Source: Obelidium mucronatum (Eukaryota > Chytridiomycota > Chytridiomycetes > Chytridiales > Chytriomycetaceae). Taken from it: a DNA stretch of 64,000 nucleotides. Position numbers and translations under genes: made by a program. Location of the stretch: the NCBI GenBank assembly GCA_025765595.1, contig JAIVFH010000045.1, forward strand, positions 62,001-126,000, written 5' to 3'. The notes below the pieces were generated by a model. It was not told the origin of the DNA, did not search any database, and worked only from the letters and a program-made list of their open reading frames with translations. Every line of letters starts with the position of its first letter. The first letter of the stretch is position 1. Of the stretch, positions 23,106 through 33,254 are shown one piece after another.

Positions 23106-24432
23106 CAACCTTCAATGGTTGACACAGAATTTTGTATTGATCCCAATGATGTCCAAATTGCATCCAATTACTCTGCACAGTAAGTGGCCCATCACTTTTC
23201 CATCCATTACAGCCACACTATACTCCTGGCCTCTACTATCAACAACATGGCATTCTCCGCATGAATGTTTCCACTTTACAGCAAAGTGTGCATTCATCCA
23301 CTCCACATATTCCTTCATTGCCTGCCGCAAATCTTCACACTTGATTGCTTGAGTATTCTCCAAGATGTAGGGAATACGGAAACACCCGTCCGCCCTTCTC
23401 CCCCCAAGATGGTTGGAAGCAGCAATAATCAAAATCTTCTTGAGCTGCTTGAAGCTGCTCTGAAACAGCTGAATCCGGAATGATCTCTTGCAGTAGAAGC
23501 ATCTGGTACAAGTAATAGGCCTGCTTGAAAATAGATGATGCAGCTGAAGGAATCCCTGAATACTGTTCAGTATCTGATGAAACAGAAGGAAATGCTGAAT
23601 GGTATGCATTCTGCAGAGTATACATTTTACATCTAAGGAATAGTCTGTCAGTAAATGACAAGCAACAAACACTACTAATTGCACCCAATTAGACTTCCTA
23701 ATAGCGCTCCGATTCCCGCTTCTAATCGCGCTCCTAATTGTTCTCCGATTTGCTTCCGATTCGGAATGCGATTAGGAGCGCGAATCGGAGCGCAATTAGG
23801 AGCGCGAATCGGAGCGCAATTAGGAGTGCTATTAGGATTGCTATTAGGAGCGCAAAATGGACCAACACTTACAGCATTACAGACGGCACATTCTTCAGCC
23901 ACAAATTCGCAAATGCAACAGTCATGTAGTATTTAGAATTGATTCCAATGATTTTTTGATTTCTGATTGTCTTCATTGGGTAATGTTCTATGGTGCTGTT
24001 TCCATTGCTAACCTCTGACACTGAATCAACATCGTACAACTGAATACTGCAGCTCAAATTCACACAGCTGGATTTGTATAGAAGACCTTGTTTGGCTGAA
24101 TCTGCATCCAAGATTGTGACTTCTTGCCATCTCCCAATCTTTAGATGGCTCCGACACTTGATGCAGTATGTAAACGGAGCTGACAGGATGATAGGTACAT
24201 TTGGGGTAATTGTTTCGTGAATTCTTGAATTGAAGATGGCCTCGGCTGTTTGTTTGGCTGACGGGAGGGGAACACCAAAATTAGTGGCAATAAGCTGAAT
24301 GAAATCCCGCAAACGGAGTGTCTTGTTGTAAGTCTTTTCAAAACTGCCGTAGATTGAAAACTCAGCTTGGAAGGCTGGGAGCTGTTCTGCCAGCTGAGCT
24401 CCCATCTTGACATGTGAGGCAGGGATTTTCAT
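23106..24432 (-). pseudogene. KDZ-like cysteine-cluster transposase, copy B (C-terminus missing)
   Basis: ATG at 24432 (MKIPASHVKMGAQLAEQLPA). Well preserved N-terminal half: CIKCRSH and KSSCVNLSCS clusters, YYMTVAFANLWLKN, intron 23633-23872, MYTLQNAYHSAFPSV, YYLYQMLLLQE and the second cluster (HSCGECHVV; HLLCRVIGCN). It stops at about 23106 where the pogo-like copy 2 abuts. The catalytic D, D, E region is therefore gone. It starts 25 bp from the divergent start of gene X (24457). Splicing from ATGCT|GTAAGT to TTAG|A keeps the frame. Confidence 0.65.
23633..23872 (-). repeat. Intron of copy B filled by the motif array
   Basis: 240-bp intron, donor GTAAGT, acceptor CCTTAG. Units such as GGAGCGCAATTA and GGAGCGCGAATC run one way in one half and the other way in the other half. 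It occupies the same place as the intron in copy A. In the 39929-42075 relative the equivalent intron is only ~60 bp and has no array. Confidence 0.7.
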
Positions 24433-25038
24433 TTTTTTCGGCAAAGTTTTTTCCCCATGCAATCACCAACACTGCCACTGCCAGACACACTGCCATCCCT
24501 CAGAGTCAGCAACAACCCAAACAGACTGTCCATCCAGTTCTCTTTTGATGAGATCAAGAATGGCTTGTGGAAACAGGCTCCTTACAAAACCAAGGATGAC
24601 AAGAAGACCATCTTCATCTTGTGGAGTGATCTGCGAGAAGTCACCGAAGAAGTCTGTCCTGACCTGCATACAAGAGTTGTGGAAACAAAAGGCTCTCCCA
24701 AAGAGCTGGTAGAAGAGGCCACTGAGGCATTGGACAAGATGTTGAGGTTTGGGTTTATTTGTTTGTGTTTGACAGGTGATCGCTGACACACAACCACGAC
24801 AGATACATCAACTCCAACAACACATTGAAGCTGGTCTTTCTTGATAAAACCAAATGTACAGTCCACATCCCTGGGCTGAAGAACAAAACCCTGACAGAGG
24901 TTTACAAGTGGATCAAAGACACAAACCAGGATTTGACAGTCCTGGGGGACCTCTGCTTCAGTGGGATCGTGGATCTGGATGGAAATTGGTCCGAAAATGA
25001 TGAGGAACGCGCAGCGGCGCTGGCAAAGTACATATATG

Positions 25039-25265
25039 GTGAGTCCGATTCATTTTTGCAGACAGCGCGAGTCGGCTCCGATTCGCTTCCGATTCAGAGA
25101 TTAGGAGCGCAATTAGGTGCGCAAATTGGAGCGCTATTCGGATCGCAATTAGGAGCGCAAATCGGAGCGCAAATCGGAGCGTGAATCGGAGCGCGATTAG
25201 GAGTGCTATTAGGATCGCTATTAGTTATGTTCAAATAATCTAACACTTCTTTATTATTCTTTTAG
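25039..25265 (+). repeat. Intron of gene X copy B containing the motif array
   Basis: Donor GTGAGT, acceptor TTTTAG. Carries GGAGCGCAATTAGG and GGAGCGCAAATCGG units in tandem, preceded by a short inverted part (GGCTCCGATTCGCTTCCG). Gene Y has an intron at the same position and phase but only 63 bp and without array. Confidence 0.7.
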
Positions 25266-25900
25266 CCAGAAAAGTTTCAAACAACAAGTTCCATGTTGTT
25301 TTTGCTCCGACTCCCACTGACACCAATGCTACAAAGATTACCAGGAAGGCTACTGCTCGTGCTGCAAGACAACAGGCTGCTACTGAGGGTGGGTCTGATA
25401 CTGATCCAGATATTCCTCCCATCAGCCAGCTTCCAGGGTCTGCTGCAGAAAATGAGCGTAGAAGAGCTATTAAGTCTACAGTTACGTTGCCAGCCTTGGG
25501 ATCTGATGATCCAATTGGTTTGGGTATTTATATTTACTTTCTTAATTTTGTTTGAATTGCCAATGTTTTATTTAAGGAAAAATCTATTTGACCCCCATCC
25601 CGGTCAGTCTTATTTGACCCCCATCCCGGTCAAATAAGACCGACCCCCATCCCGGTCATTTAGCCCCAGTGCCTATTTGACCCCAAAATAAAACCTTCGG
25701 CAACCACTCACTTTGACAGTCCCTACGTGTTGTATACGTGTCAAAATGTCCAAGTTTGATATTTGGAGTTTGAAATAAAATCATTGCGACGTTGTCCTGT
25801 CACTTTTAGCACCAAAAATGAATCATCGAAACCTGCGCAGTTGTCCACCGCTGTTAGTGAAGCATCTTCAGAATCATACCAACATTCAGGAAGAACACAA

Positions 25901-26574
25901 CTAGAGACATACGCTCAGTCACTTTGCTTCATCGCAGTGCAGGTTGCAACTCCAGAGAAATAAGGACTTAATGGGATTGTAACGCTTGTGAGCAGAAAAT
26001 TTCTTTTTAGGGTGTTTGCGATAAGTCAGAATTTCTATTTTGATTGCCAGAAAATTAAAAGAGGCTGTCTTCTTTGTTTCCAAATTTAAAATATTGGGGA
26101 ATGACCAGAAGATGTCAAACAAGCCAAAAAGCAGACAGATTCTCATCATGAGTCTGCCTGCAATCTGTACTGCTTACTAGGCATTAATCTAGCCTTGAGT
26201 CACTTCTTATTTTGCCTTCTTTTAGAGCTTCCATTATTTGTGTTAGTTGATGAAATCAATTAGACAAACGCTTATTCTGGTTTTCAGGTGGACAAGCATG
26301 ACATGACAGCAGCCGGAAGATTAAATAAGTAAAACATGATTACTCAGGGCAAAAAACCCTTCTGTTGTGTTGTCTGGAGTTACTTTGCTTCCAAGTCAAT
26401 TTTCCTTTAATTGCCAGGGAAGCAACAGCTTGAACAAGTCCATTTTCCCCTTCTTAACCCCCAAACCATTTGAACAAAGGAGGAACATCTTTTCTATAAA
26501 TAGAACTACAAGGAATTGGCCTACAACCCCCTCGAACTCCCCCTTAACATGACAGGTTGACAAGCAACCTGCAA
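25901..26574 (-). mobile_element. Non-autonomous Helentron-like element H3
   Basis: 674 bp, reverse orientation: CTAGAGACATACGC at 25901 is the 3' end and CAACCTGCAA at 26574 the 5' end. The inside is closely similar to H5 and H6. Confidence 0.8.
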
Positions 26575-28315
26575 TGATGCCGTGTACTCTGATTTAAGCG
26601 AAATAATTTATTCTTCAAGGCCCTTATGAACTCAATTTCCAATACCCATCATTTTCCCATCATTTTCCATCACCCATTCTACCACGTTTTGATATCGAAG
26701 TCACGGAACGCTGCTGTTTGTTTCCCTTTTTTGACTCACACGCATTTGGAATGCGCCTCTTTCGTGGGCGGCCCTTCCTGGCGGCTCCCTGATATCCTCG
26801 GATCGTATTTCATTTTCAAGATACGAGTTCCACAACTTGATTCTCTTCTCATCGATGGCTTGAGGATCTGGGTTATTTCGAGATGTCAAGTCAAACCCTT
26901 TTTGAGCATCTGACATCCAATTTGCGTGATGCCTCTTCAGAGCTTTTTCCTTGGCAGAACTAGGAGGAGGCGCTAATGTAGTTGCTGCTAGGGAGGCTTT
27001 TACAGCAGTGAACAGGCAGGAGTTGGAGGGATCCAAACAAAGGAGTCCTGGCGAGCAACTCCAACCCACAACGAATCCAGTGTTACAGTGTGATATTGCT
27101 CTTTCCAAAACCGTCTAGGAATCAAGTCAAGATGAAATAAGGGACTGCTTTCCTGCACCTTGAGTTGCACTGCCCAAAAGTGCTCACAGATGATTCCCGC
27201 ACGGCAGTGGAGCAAGTCAGTACACAGATGAGATCCATCTGCAAGAAGAGCAATGTACTGCTTGTGACTTGAGTAACCAATCCGGGATGAGACTTCGAAA
27301 ACATGCTGAACTCCGATTGTAAGGTTTGCAAGCAGATCCTTCAGCGATATGAGCTTCAAGTGAGTACTTTGAATGTCTGAAGGAGGTTTGTCACCAGGAA
27401 TCAAAACTTCGTCGTCATTGTCTTCTTCAAACTCTTCCATTTGTTGATTAATTTCATCTTCGGAGATTGGGGTGGCTTCCAAGGTGAATGAGAGAACAAT
27501 TTTCTCTTGCGTCACAGACTTGTACCAAACACTACAATACTTGTCAATAAGTGTCAAGACAGGCTTGAATGTACCCAACATAATTTGTGATTCTCTATTT
27601 GGGAGTCGGGTTTCAGACTGGCTTAGAATAAAATCCTGCTTCTCGTCAAAAGCCTTTGAAAGGGATTCGATTTGTTTGATGTGATGCAGAAGAGATCCAA
27701 CTCTTCCTCGTTTGATTAAATCCTGATACTTTTCAACACGACCGCTTGCTTGCATGCCAAGAGTTGAGATTTTTGCAGTCCACGGCCTAGCCCACTTCAT
27801 ACGACTTGAATGCAGACGTTCCAGGTATATCAACGCATTTGATTTTGAATCATCGAAAACATCTGCAGCATTTACAATGGCAACACATTGCATCCAGCAT
27901 TTTTCAAAGGCTACCTCAGTGATGGATCGTTGAGCCTTCCACCACATACCGAAGAATTCATCGACACTGTGACCGAGTTTTGGGCGCAGATTTTTCGGAA
28001 TGTTTTGCATCGCGAGGTGATACAAACAAAGCACATGTGTTGTGTGCGAGAAAGTCGGATTGTCCATGGCTGCACAAACAGCAAGATCCTCATCAGTAAC
28101 CAGTACCGTTGGTAATCTCCCAAAGAAAAGCTGAAAACTTTCCCATTTATGGTCCGCAGATATCCCGAGGATTCGGGAGATTGGATTTGATGGCCGCGCC
28201 AATCCTGGAGAGGGCGGATTCGGCGGCGGCGGGGATTCGTTTGGCGGCGAGCGTCAGCAAGTCGGGTGGCGCGCTTGGTGTGGAAAAAAGACAACAAAAT
28301 AAAACACCTGCACAG

Positions 28316-30070
28316 ATGACAAAGAAGAAGACAACTGCTAAACCTGCTGAGAAACCAAAGGCAGCAGGTAAAGTTGCAGCGAAGGTTTTAAAGAAGGCCA
28401 GAAAGGCCCCATTCTCTTGGAAGGATAAAGACGCTACAATTGAGGCTATGCTCCGAGTTATCAAAGATGGCTGGGAGGCTATCTTCAAGAAACCTGTTAT
28501 TACTGCTGATACGTGGGAAGCTATGCCTGATCAGGTGATTGTCGTTTGGTGGTTTTGGTTGCACGTCAAGTTGACCACACACATCCCAGATTAGAGGGGC
28601 TATGGGACTAGATGACTATGACGATTTGCTTGAAGATATGAGCGGAGACGTTTGCAAGACAAAGTGGAAGACTTTGAAATCGAACGCATCAAAACATGCC
28701 GCCATTTTGAGAGGTGAACAAGGAACTGGTTCTGAGCCTGCAGAGGAGCCAAGCTTTTATGTTGCTGTCATGAATATTCTTGGAGAGTCATCCGCTGCAA
28801 AAGGTGCATACCAGGCACGGAATTCCATTCAACCCGGACTGCATGCAAGGGAAAAATCAGCCAGCCCTCTGTCAGAACATGAGCAAGAACCAACTGAAAA
28901 CCGTTTAGAAGGACAAGAGTGGTATGACGAAGAGGATAGTGATGGTGTGGAGGAGATGCTTTCATTATTGAGTGAGGCGGTGGGTGTGCAAGCTGTTGGG
29001 AGCGGGAGCGACATGGGTTCGGAAAAGGATGGAGTTCGTATTGCCAAAAAATGTTCAAGCGTGGAAGCAAGAAAGTGTGGTGCTCAAAATGCTTTAGATA
29101 GCTTGATCGAAAAGTCTGGAGGTGAGAAGGTCGAGAAAACACCAAAACCAAAGAAGAAGAAGAGTTGCAGGTTGCTTGTCAACCTGTCATGTTAAGGGGG
29201 AGTTTGAGGGGGTTGAAGGCCAATTCCTTGTAGTTCCATTTATAGAAAAGGTGTTGCTACTGTGTTGAAATGGTTTGAGGGTTAAAAAGGGGTTTCTAAA
29301 TAGTTCTATTTTTAGAAAATCAGCAAGTTCAAGCTGTTATTTCACTGTCAATATCAAGAAAATATGACTTGGAAACAAAGTTGCTCCATGTTCCATTAGG
29401 CACTCCCACACAATAGATCAAGGTTCAACTTTTGTAAGAAGGGGTTTTGACCTGAATGATCATGTTACACTTTATTTTACACATTAGCTGTTGATTTCTT
29501 GAAGCCACAACATTGTCTAAGGTGTTCATCCTTTCCTGCATACCACCAACCAACACAAGTGTCAATAGGGCTGTTGGCATTATTGTTTGGCTTGTTGGGC
29601 ATCTTCTGTAGATTTTTGGAAACAAAGAAAGTAGCCACTTTAAATGTTCTGGCAATCAATAACTTAAATCTTCTGGCAATTCTGGAAGAGTCTCACAAAA
29701 AAATTCCCTTAATGAAATTTTCTGCTTCCAGTGTTGAAATCACAAAAAGACCTAATTCCTCTGGATTTGCACCACTGCGAAGAAGCAAAGTGACTGAGTG
29801 TATGTCTCTAGTGACCAGCCTGTGGTAATGAGCGAATACCATCAAAGAATAGTTGGGGCAATGGACAAGGGTAATGAGCTTCAGGCGCAGCAACTTGCAC
29901 TCTCTGTTGCACAAGCAAAGCAAACCCAGGAACGCCATGAAGACTTGATGAAGGATCGCGACTCCAAGAGAAAAGAAGATGATGGACATCGTGAGGAGAA
30001 GCGTGAAACAACCCTTGCCCTTTTGAGATTGATGGGAGCAGGTAATACTGGGCAAGCTGGCCAACGATGA
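28316..30070 (+). CDS. PIF/Harbinger Myb/SANT-like accessory protein, interrupted by Helentron-like H4
   Basis: ATG 28316, basic N-terminus, then FSWKDKDATIEAMLRVIKDGW, a Myb/SANT-like helix set as in Harbinger-linked proteins. Intron 28535-28589 (GTGATT...CCCAG). Second exon: MGLDDYDDLLEDM, KTKWKTLKSNASKHAAIL and an acidic linker ending at AAGAG (29164). Element H4 lies at 29165-29811. The last exon (29812-30070) continues in the same frame (SDQPVVMSEYHQRIV; charged tail). If H4 is removed exactly, the exons total 1,053 nt, or 350 residues, with no stop. The likely role is binding the element ends together with the nuclease at 30125-31465. Confidence 0.7.
29165..29811 (+). mobile_element. 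Non-autonomous Helentron-like element H4
   Basis: 647 bp from TTGCAGGTTGCTTGTC to TATGTCTCTAG, next base T. It interrupts the PIF accessory gene between AAGAG and TGACCAG. Joining those two sequences restores the reading frame, which fixes the element ends. Confidence 0.8.
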
Positions 30071-30124
30071 GTGGATGTAGTGTTATTATTGTCGTTTTGT
30101 ATTGTTATTGCATTACTATTATCT

Positions 30125-31465
30125 TTATTCAAATAAAAACTCTGCGAAAGCTTCTCGCATTCTCATATTTTGAGCAATAGTTGCCCCTGTTCTTGAAATG
30201 TAAGCCAAACATCGCCGCTGCACATTCAAATCAAAGATTGGGTTTAATTGCAAAATTAAATCGTCATTTGTTGGGTCATCTTCAGCAAGACTCATCAAGT
30301 ATGCGACTCGATTTTCCTCATCGTTTGCCCTCTCACGCTGAATGAATGCACTAACCGCCTCTTCATCTATAGGATCATTACGAGATTGGCAAACATTATG
30401 GAGAATGCAGCAAGTCATGACAATATCTGGAATAGCACGAGTCTCCACATTTACACAGTTTCTCAAGATCCGAAAGCGAGTTTTCAAGTGACCAAAAGCA
30501 TTCTCGATTACAACTCGTGTTTGACAGTGGCGTTTGTTGTAGCGGTTGAATCTGTGGCCACGAGCTCTTGGAGTGTTCTTGAATGGAGTAATCAAGCGAT
30601 CCGAGTTGTTGAAGATCTTGTCACCAAGAACAACAACATGAGCAGGAAGGAGGGTATTGGCATTCCTCCCAAGTTCTCCTCTTTCGTAAGCAGTGGAATC
30701 AGATGTAGATCCAGGCCAACCAATATCAACAAAGCGAAACATGTAGTTTGCGTCGCAAGCAGCCATGAGAAGCACAGCATAAAAGCCTTTATGACACCAG
30801 AAGTCCTTCTTCACGTAAGGGCCACCAGGAACATTAGCGCCTTCAGCGGGTGCCTGGCATGGGATATATGATCCATCTAACGCCAATCCAACATTTGGCA
30901 TGCCAGCAAGACGTGAGAACTTTGAGGCCACGCTTGTCCATTCCGCATCATCTTGAGGGAGCTGAATCAGATGCTGAAAGACTTCGATAACATGTTTGGA
31001 GCAGTTGCAAACAGCATTTCCGACAGTTCTCTTGCCATACCCAAATAACTGACCAATTGTTCGAAGTGGTTGTCCAGTGGCCAAATAATACAAGAACATT
31101 CCAAGTTGATATTTAGGAGGAGTGCGGGGCTTTCCAGCCTTGTTGTCAGCAGGAGTTTTCGCAAGTAGATGGCAAATGTGTGATAGAATGAATTCAAATG
31201 TGGGTTTGGTTACACGGAACTCTTTACGGAAGGCTTCTGAACTAAAAGAATTGAATAACTGATTGCGCCATTGCTCGGCTTTGGCTGCGTCTTTTCTGCG
31301 GACACTTGTCATGTTGTCTTCAAGGTCAAAGGCAGACATCCATGAACCAACTGGATTAATTGGTGGCGCAGATGACTCGGGCATATAGCTATCTGAATCA
31401 CTGTCGCTGGATGCATTGTCAAGGAGGAACGTGGTGAGAAGGGACATCAAGTGGGGAGGTAACAT
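30125..31465 (-). CDS. Harbinger-type DDE nuclease, intact
   Basis: Uninterrupted 446-codon frame from ATG 31465 to a stop at 30125. N-terminal helical region with FEFILSHICHLL and a helix-turn-helix-like segment (LRTIGQLFGYGKRTVGNAV). The DDE_Tnp_4 core follows: VGLALDGSYIP (Asp), DIGWPGSTSDSTAY (Asp), VVLGDKIF, and VVIENAFGHLKTRFRIL (Glu). The length and motif spacing are usual for PIF/Harbinger nucleases. It converges with the accessory gene, leaving about 55 bp between the two stops. This is one of the few transposase frames in the island that looks intact. Confidence 0.88.
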   Translation of the reverse strand: MLPPHLMSLLTTFLLDNASSDSDSDSYMPESSAPPINPVGSWMSAFDLEDNMTSVRRKDAAKAEQWRNQLFNSFSSEAFRKEFRVTKPTFEFILSHICHLLAKTPADNKAGKPRTPPKYQLGMFLYYLATGQPLRTIGQLFGYGKRTVGNAVCNCSKHVIEVFQHLIQLPQDDAEWTSVASKFSRLAGMPNVGLALDGSYIPCQAPAEGANVPGGPYVKKDFWCHKGFYAVLLMAACDANYMFRFVDIGWPGSTSDSTAYERGELGRNANTLLPAHVVVLGDKIFNNSDRLITPFKNTPRARGHRFNRYNKRHCQTRVVIENAFGHLKTRFRILRNCVNVETRAIPDIVMTCCILHNVCQSRNDPIDEEAVSAFIQRERANDEENRVAYLMSLAEDDPTNDDLILQLNPIFDLNVQRRCLAYISRTGATIAQNMRMREAFAEFLFE

Positions 31466-32006
31466 GGTTTAATTGTTTTGTTTTGTTTATTTAATTATGC
31501 TCTGAATCGTTCCAATCGACCTCCAGACCAGGATTCGATTTTACTAGTGCAATCCAGCAAATTCAGAGCAAGATCGGATTGGCATGGGATTGGCATCAGA
31601 TTCGCAAGATTCTGGGATTCCGGTGGGAATATCTGCTGAAAACAAGCCAATCCTGGGATTCACAAGATTCGTAGGATTTAAAAATGAATCCCGCAAATCC
31701 TGGGATATCTGCCGATAGCTATTGCCATTCATGGGAGGGGGTGTCTTGAAAAGAGAGGGCGACATGTCCAAATGGGATAGTCTGGAACTCGGAATTTACC
31801 CCAACAATGCTAGACGATGCCATTCCATGGATGGCATTTGCAGTTATGTCTTGAACAGCGACGTCTTCGTATAATTTGAAGTTTTCAATTTCCTTGTTAT
31901 AGCACCAGAAGAGCCCAATTAAGCGCATTTCACTGACGTGCTTTGTTCGAAATACTACAGTTGAAGTACTCAGGCTTGACAGGTAGTCTATAGCTTCAGT
32001 GGGTTT

Positions 32007-32696
32007 TTGCAGGTTGCTGGTCAACCTGTCATGTTAAGGGGGAGTTTGAGGGGGTTGAAGGCCAATTCCTTGTAGTTCTATTTATAGAAAAGATGTTCCT
32101 ACCTTGTTAAAATGGTTTGAGGGTTAAGAAGGGGGTTTTTAATAGTTCTATTTTTAGAAAATGGACACGTTCAAGCTGTTGCTTCCCTGGTAATTAAAGG
32201 AAAATTGACTTGGAAACCAAAGTAACTCCAGACAACACAACTGTCTCAAGAAGGGTTTTTTGATCTGAGTAATCATATTTTACTGATTTAATTTTCCGGC
32301 TGCTGCCATGTCATGCTTGTCCACCTGAAAACCAGAATAAGCGTTTGTCTAATTGATTTCATCAACTAACACAAATAATGGAAGCTCTAAAAGAAGGCCA
32401 AATAAGAATTGAGTCAAAGCCAGATTAATGCCTAGCAAGCAGTACAGATTGCAGGTAGACTCATGATGAGAATCAGTCTCCTTTTGGCTTGTTTGACATC
32501 TTCTGGTTAAATTTGGAAACAAAGACGACAGTCTCTTTTAATTTTCTGGCAATCAAAATAGAAATTCTGACTTATCGCAAACACCCCTAGAAAGAAAATT
32601 TGTGCTGACAAGTTTTGTAATCCCATTAAGTCCTAATTTCTCTGGAGTTGCAACCTGCACTGCGAAGAAGCAAAGTGACTGAGCGTATGTCTCTAG
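32007..32696 (+). mobile_element. Non-autonomous Helentron-like element H5
   Basis: 690 bp, TTGCAGGTTGCTGGTCAACC at the left and GCGTATGTCTCTAG at the right, next base T. Closely similar to H3 and H6. It interrupts the N-terminal part of the MULE transposase. Removal restores the frame only if one fewer T is counted as element sequence, so the left end is ambiguous within a T-run. Confidence 0.75.
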
Positions 32697-33254
32697 TGCA
32701 AGCTGGTGTGTATTGATAGAAACTCTTGCCGAATTTTCAGGACAGCGTTGGCAAAGTCTTTGTACGGTGCAACTCCAACGAAATTTTTGCCAAGTTCAAG
32801 TGCCCTACTTTTCCCCAATGCAATAGCAGCTTCTCGGATTTTTGCCACCTCCATTCCCCCCTTTGCCATTGCCGTAACAAATGGTATGTCTTCATGGTCA
32901 ATTCCCCTTCTTAAGCCATATCGGGCAATCCAGTTGATGCCCACATCCGGGTTATGGTTGTGTCCTTTCCAGTGACTTCGCCACATCTCACCAAATCCTT
33001 TCTTAGCAGGTTTGGTAAATTCCCAATTTCTCCCAGCTGTCTGGCTTGCAGCAAGCTTAAAACGGCAATCTATTTTCTTGCTTTTTGATTGGCGGTATTT
33101 GGTAGGATCAGGAGTATGTATTGGTCTGGGCTTCCCGGCACGATCACATGAAAATATTGCTAATTAATTTCAAGCTATTAATCATTTTGAAATAAATAGT
33201 ATTAATAATTAAAAACCTCTGACAATATCCCGTTGAATGGTGCCATCTTGTTGC

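Larger units (their letters stand above)
28155..31712. mobile_element. PIF/Harbinger element 2, inserted in the MULE transposase
   Basis: The ends share GCAGATATCCC as inverted repeats (28155 and, in reverse, 31712), each followed by subterminal GGATTCG-like repeats. Two convergent genes inside: a Myb/SANT-like protein (plus) and an intact Harbinger nuclease (minus). The insertion separates the first and second catalytic Asp of the MULE transposase. The exact ends are uncertain by about 10 bp. Confidence 0.75.
26701..32986 (-). pseudogene. MULE transposase, split by a PIF/Harbinger insertion
   Basis: The N-terminal part lies at 31719-32986, interrupted by Helentron-like H5. It contains a basic DNA-binding-like region (WRSHWKGHNHNPDVG) and the first catalytic Asp in VAVQDITANAIHG with SEFQTIPFGHVALSFQD. 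After the insertion, 27000-28202 holds LPTVLVTDEDLAVCAAM (second Asp) with HVLCLYHLAMQNIP, and a SWIM-type zinc finger (CTDLLHCRAGIICEHFWAV). A tail continues to about 26701. This is the order seen in Mutator transposases. It is broken by two insertions, so inactive unless spliced around. Confidence 0.75.

Noticed and set aside
25025..25230. Tandem GGAGCG units as a CRISPR-like or satellite array
   Set aside because: Units have no conserved spacers or fixed period and match the transposon end motifs.
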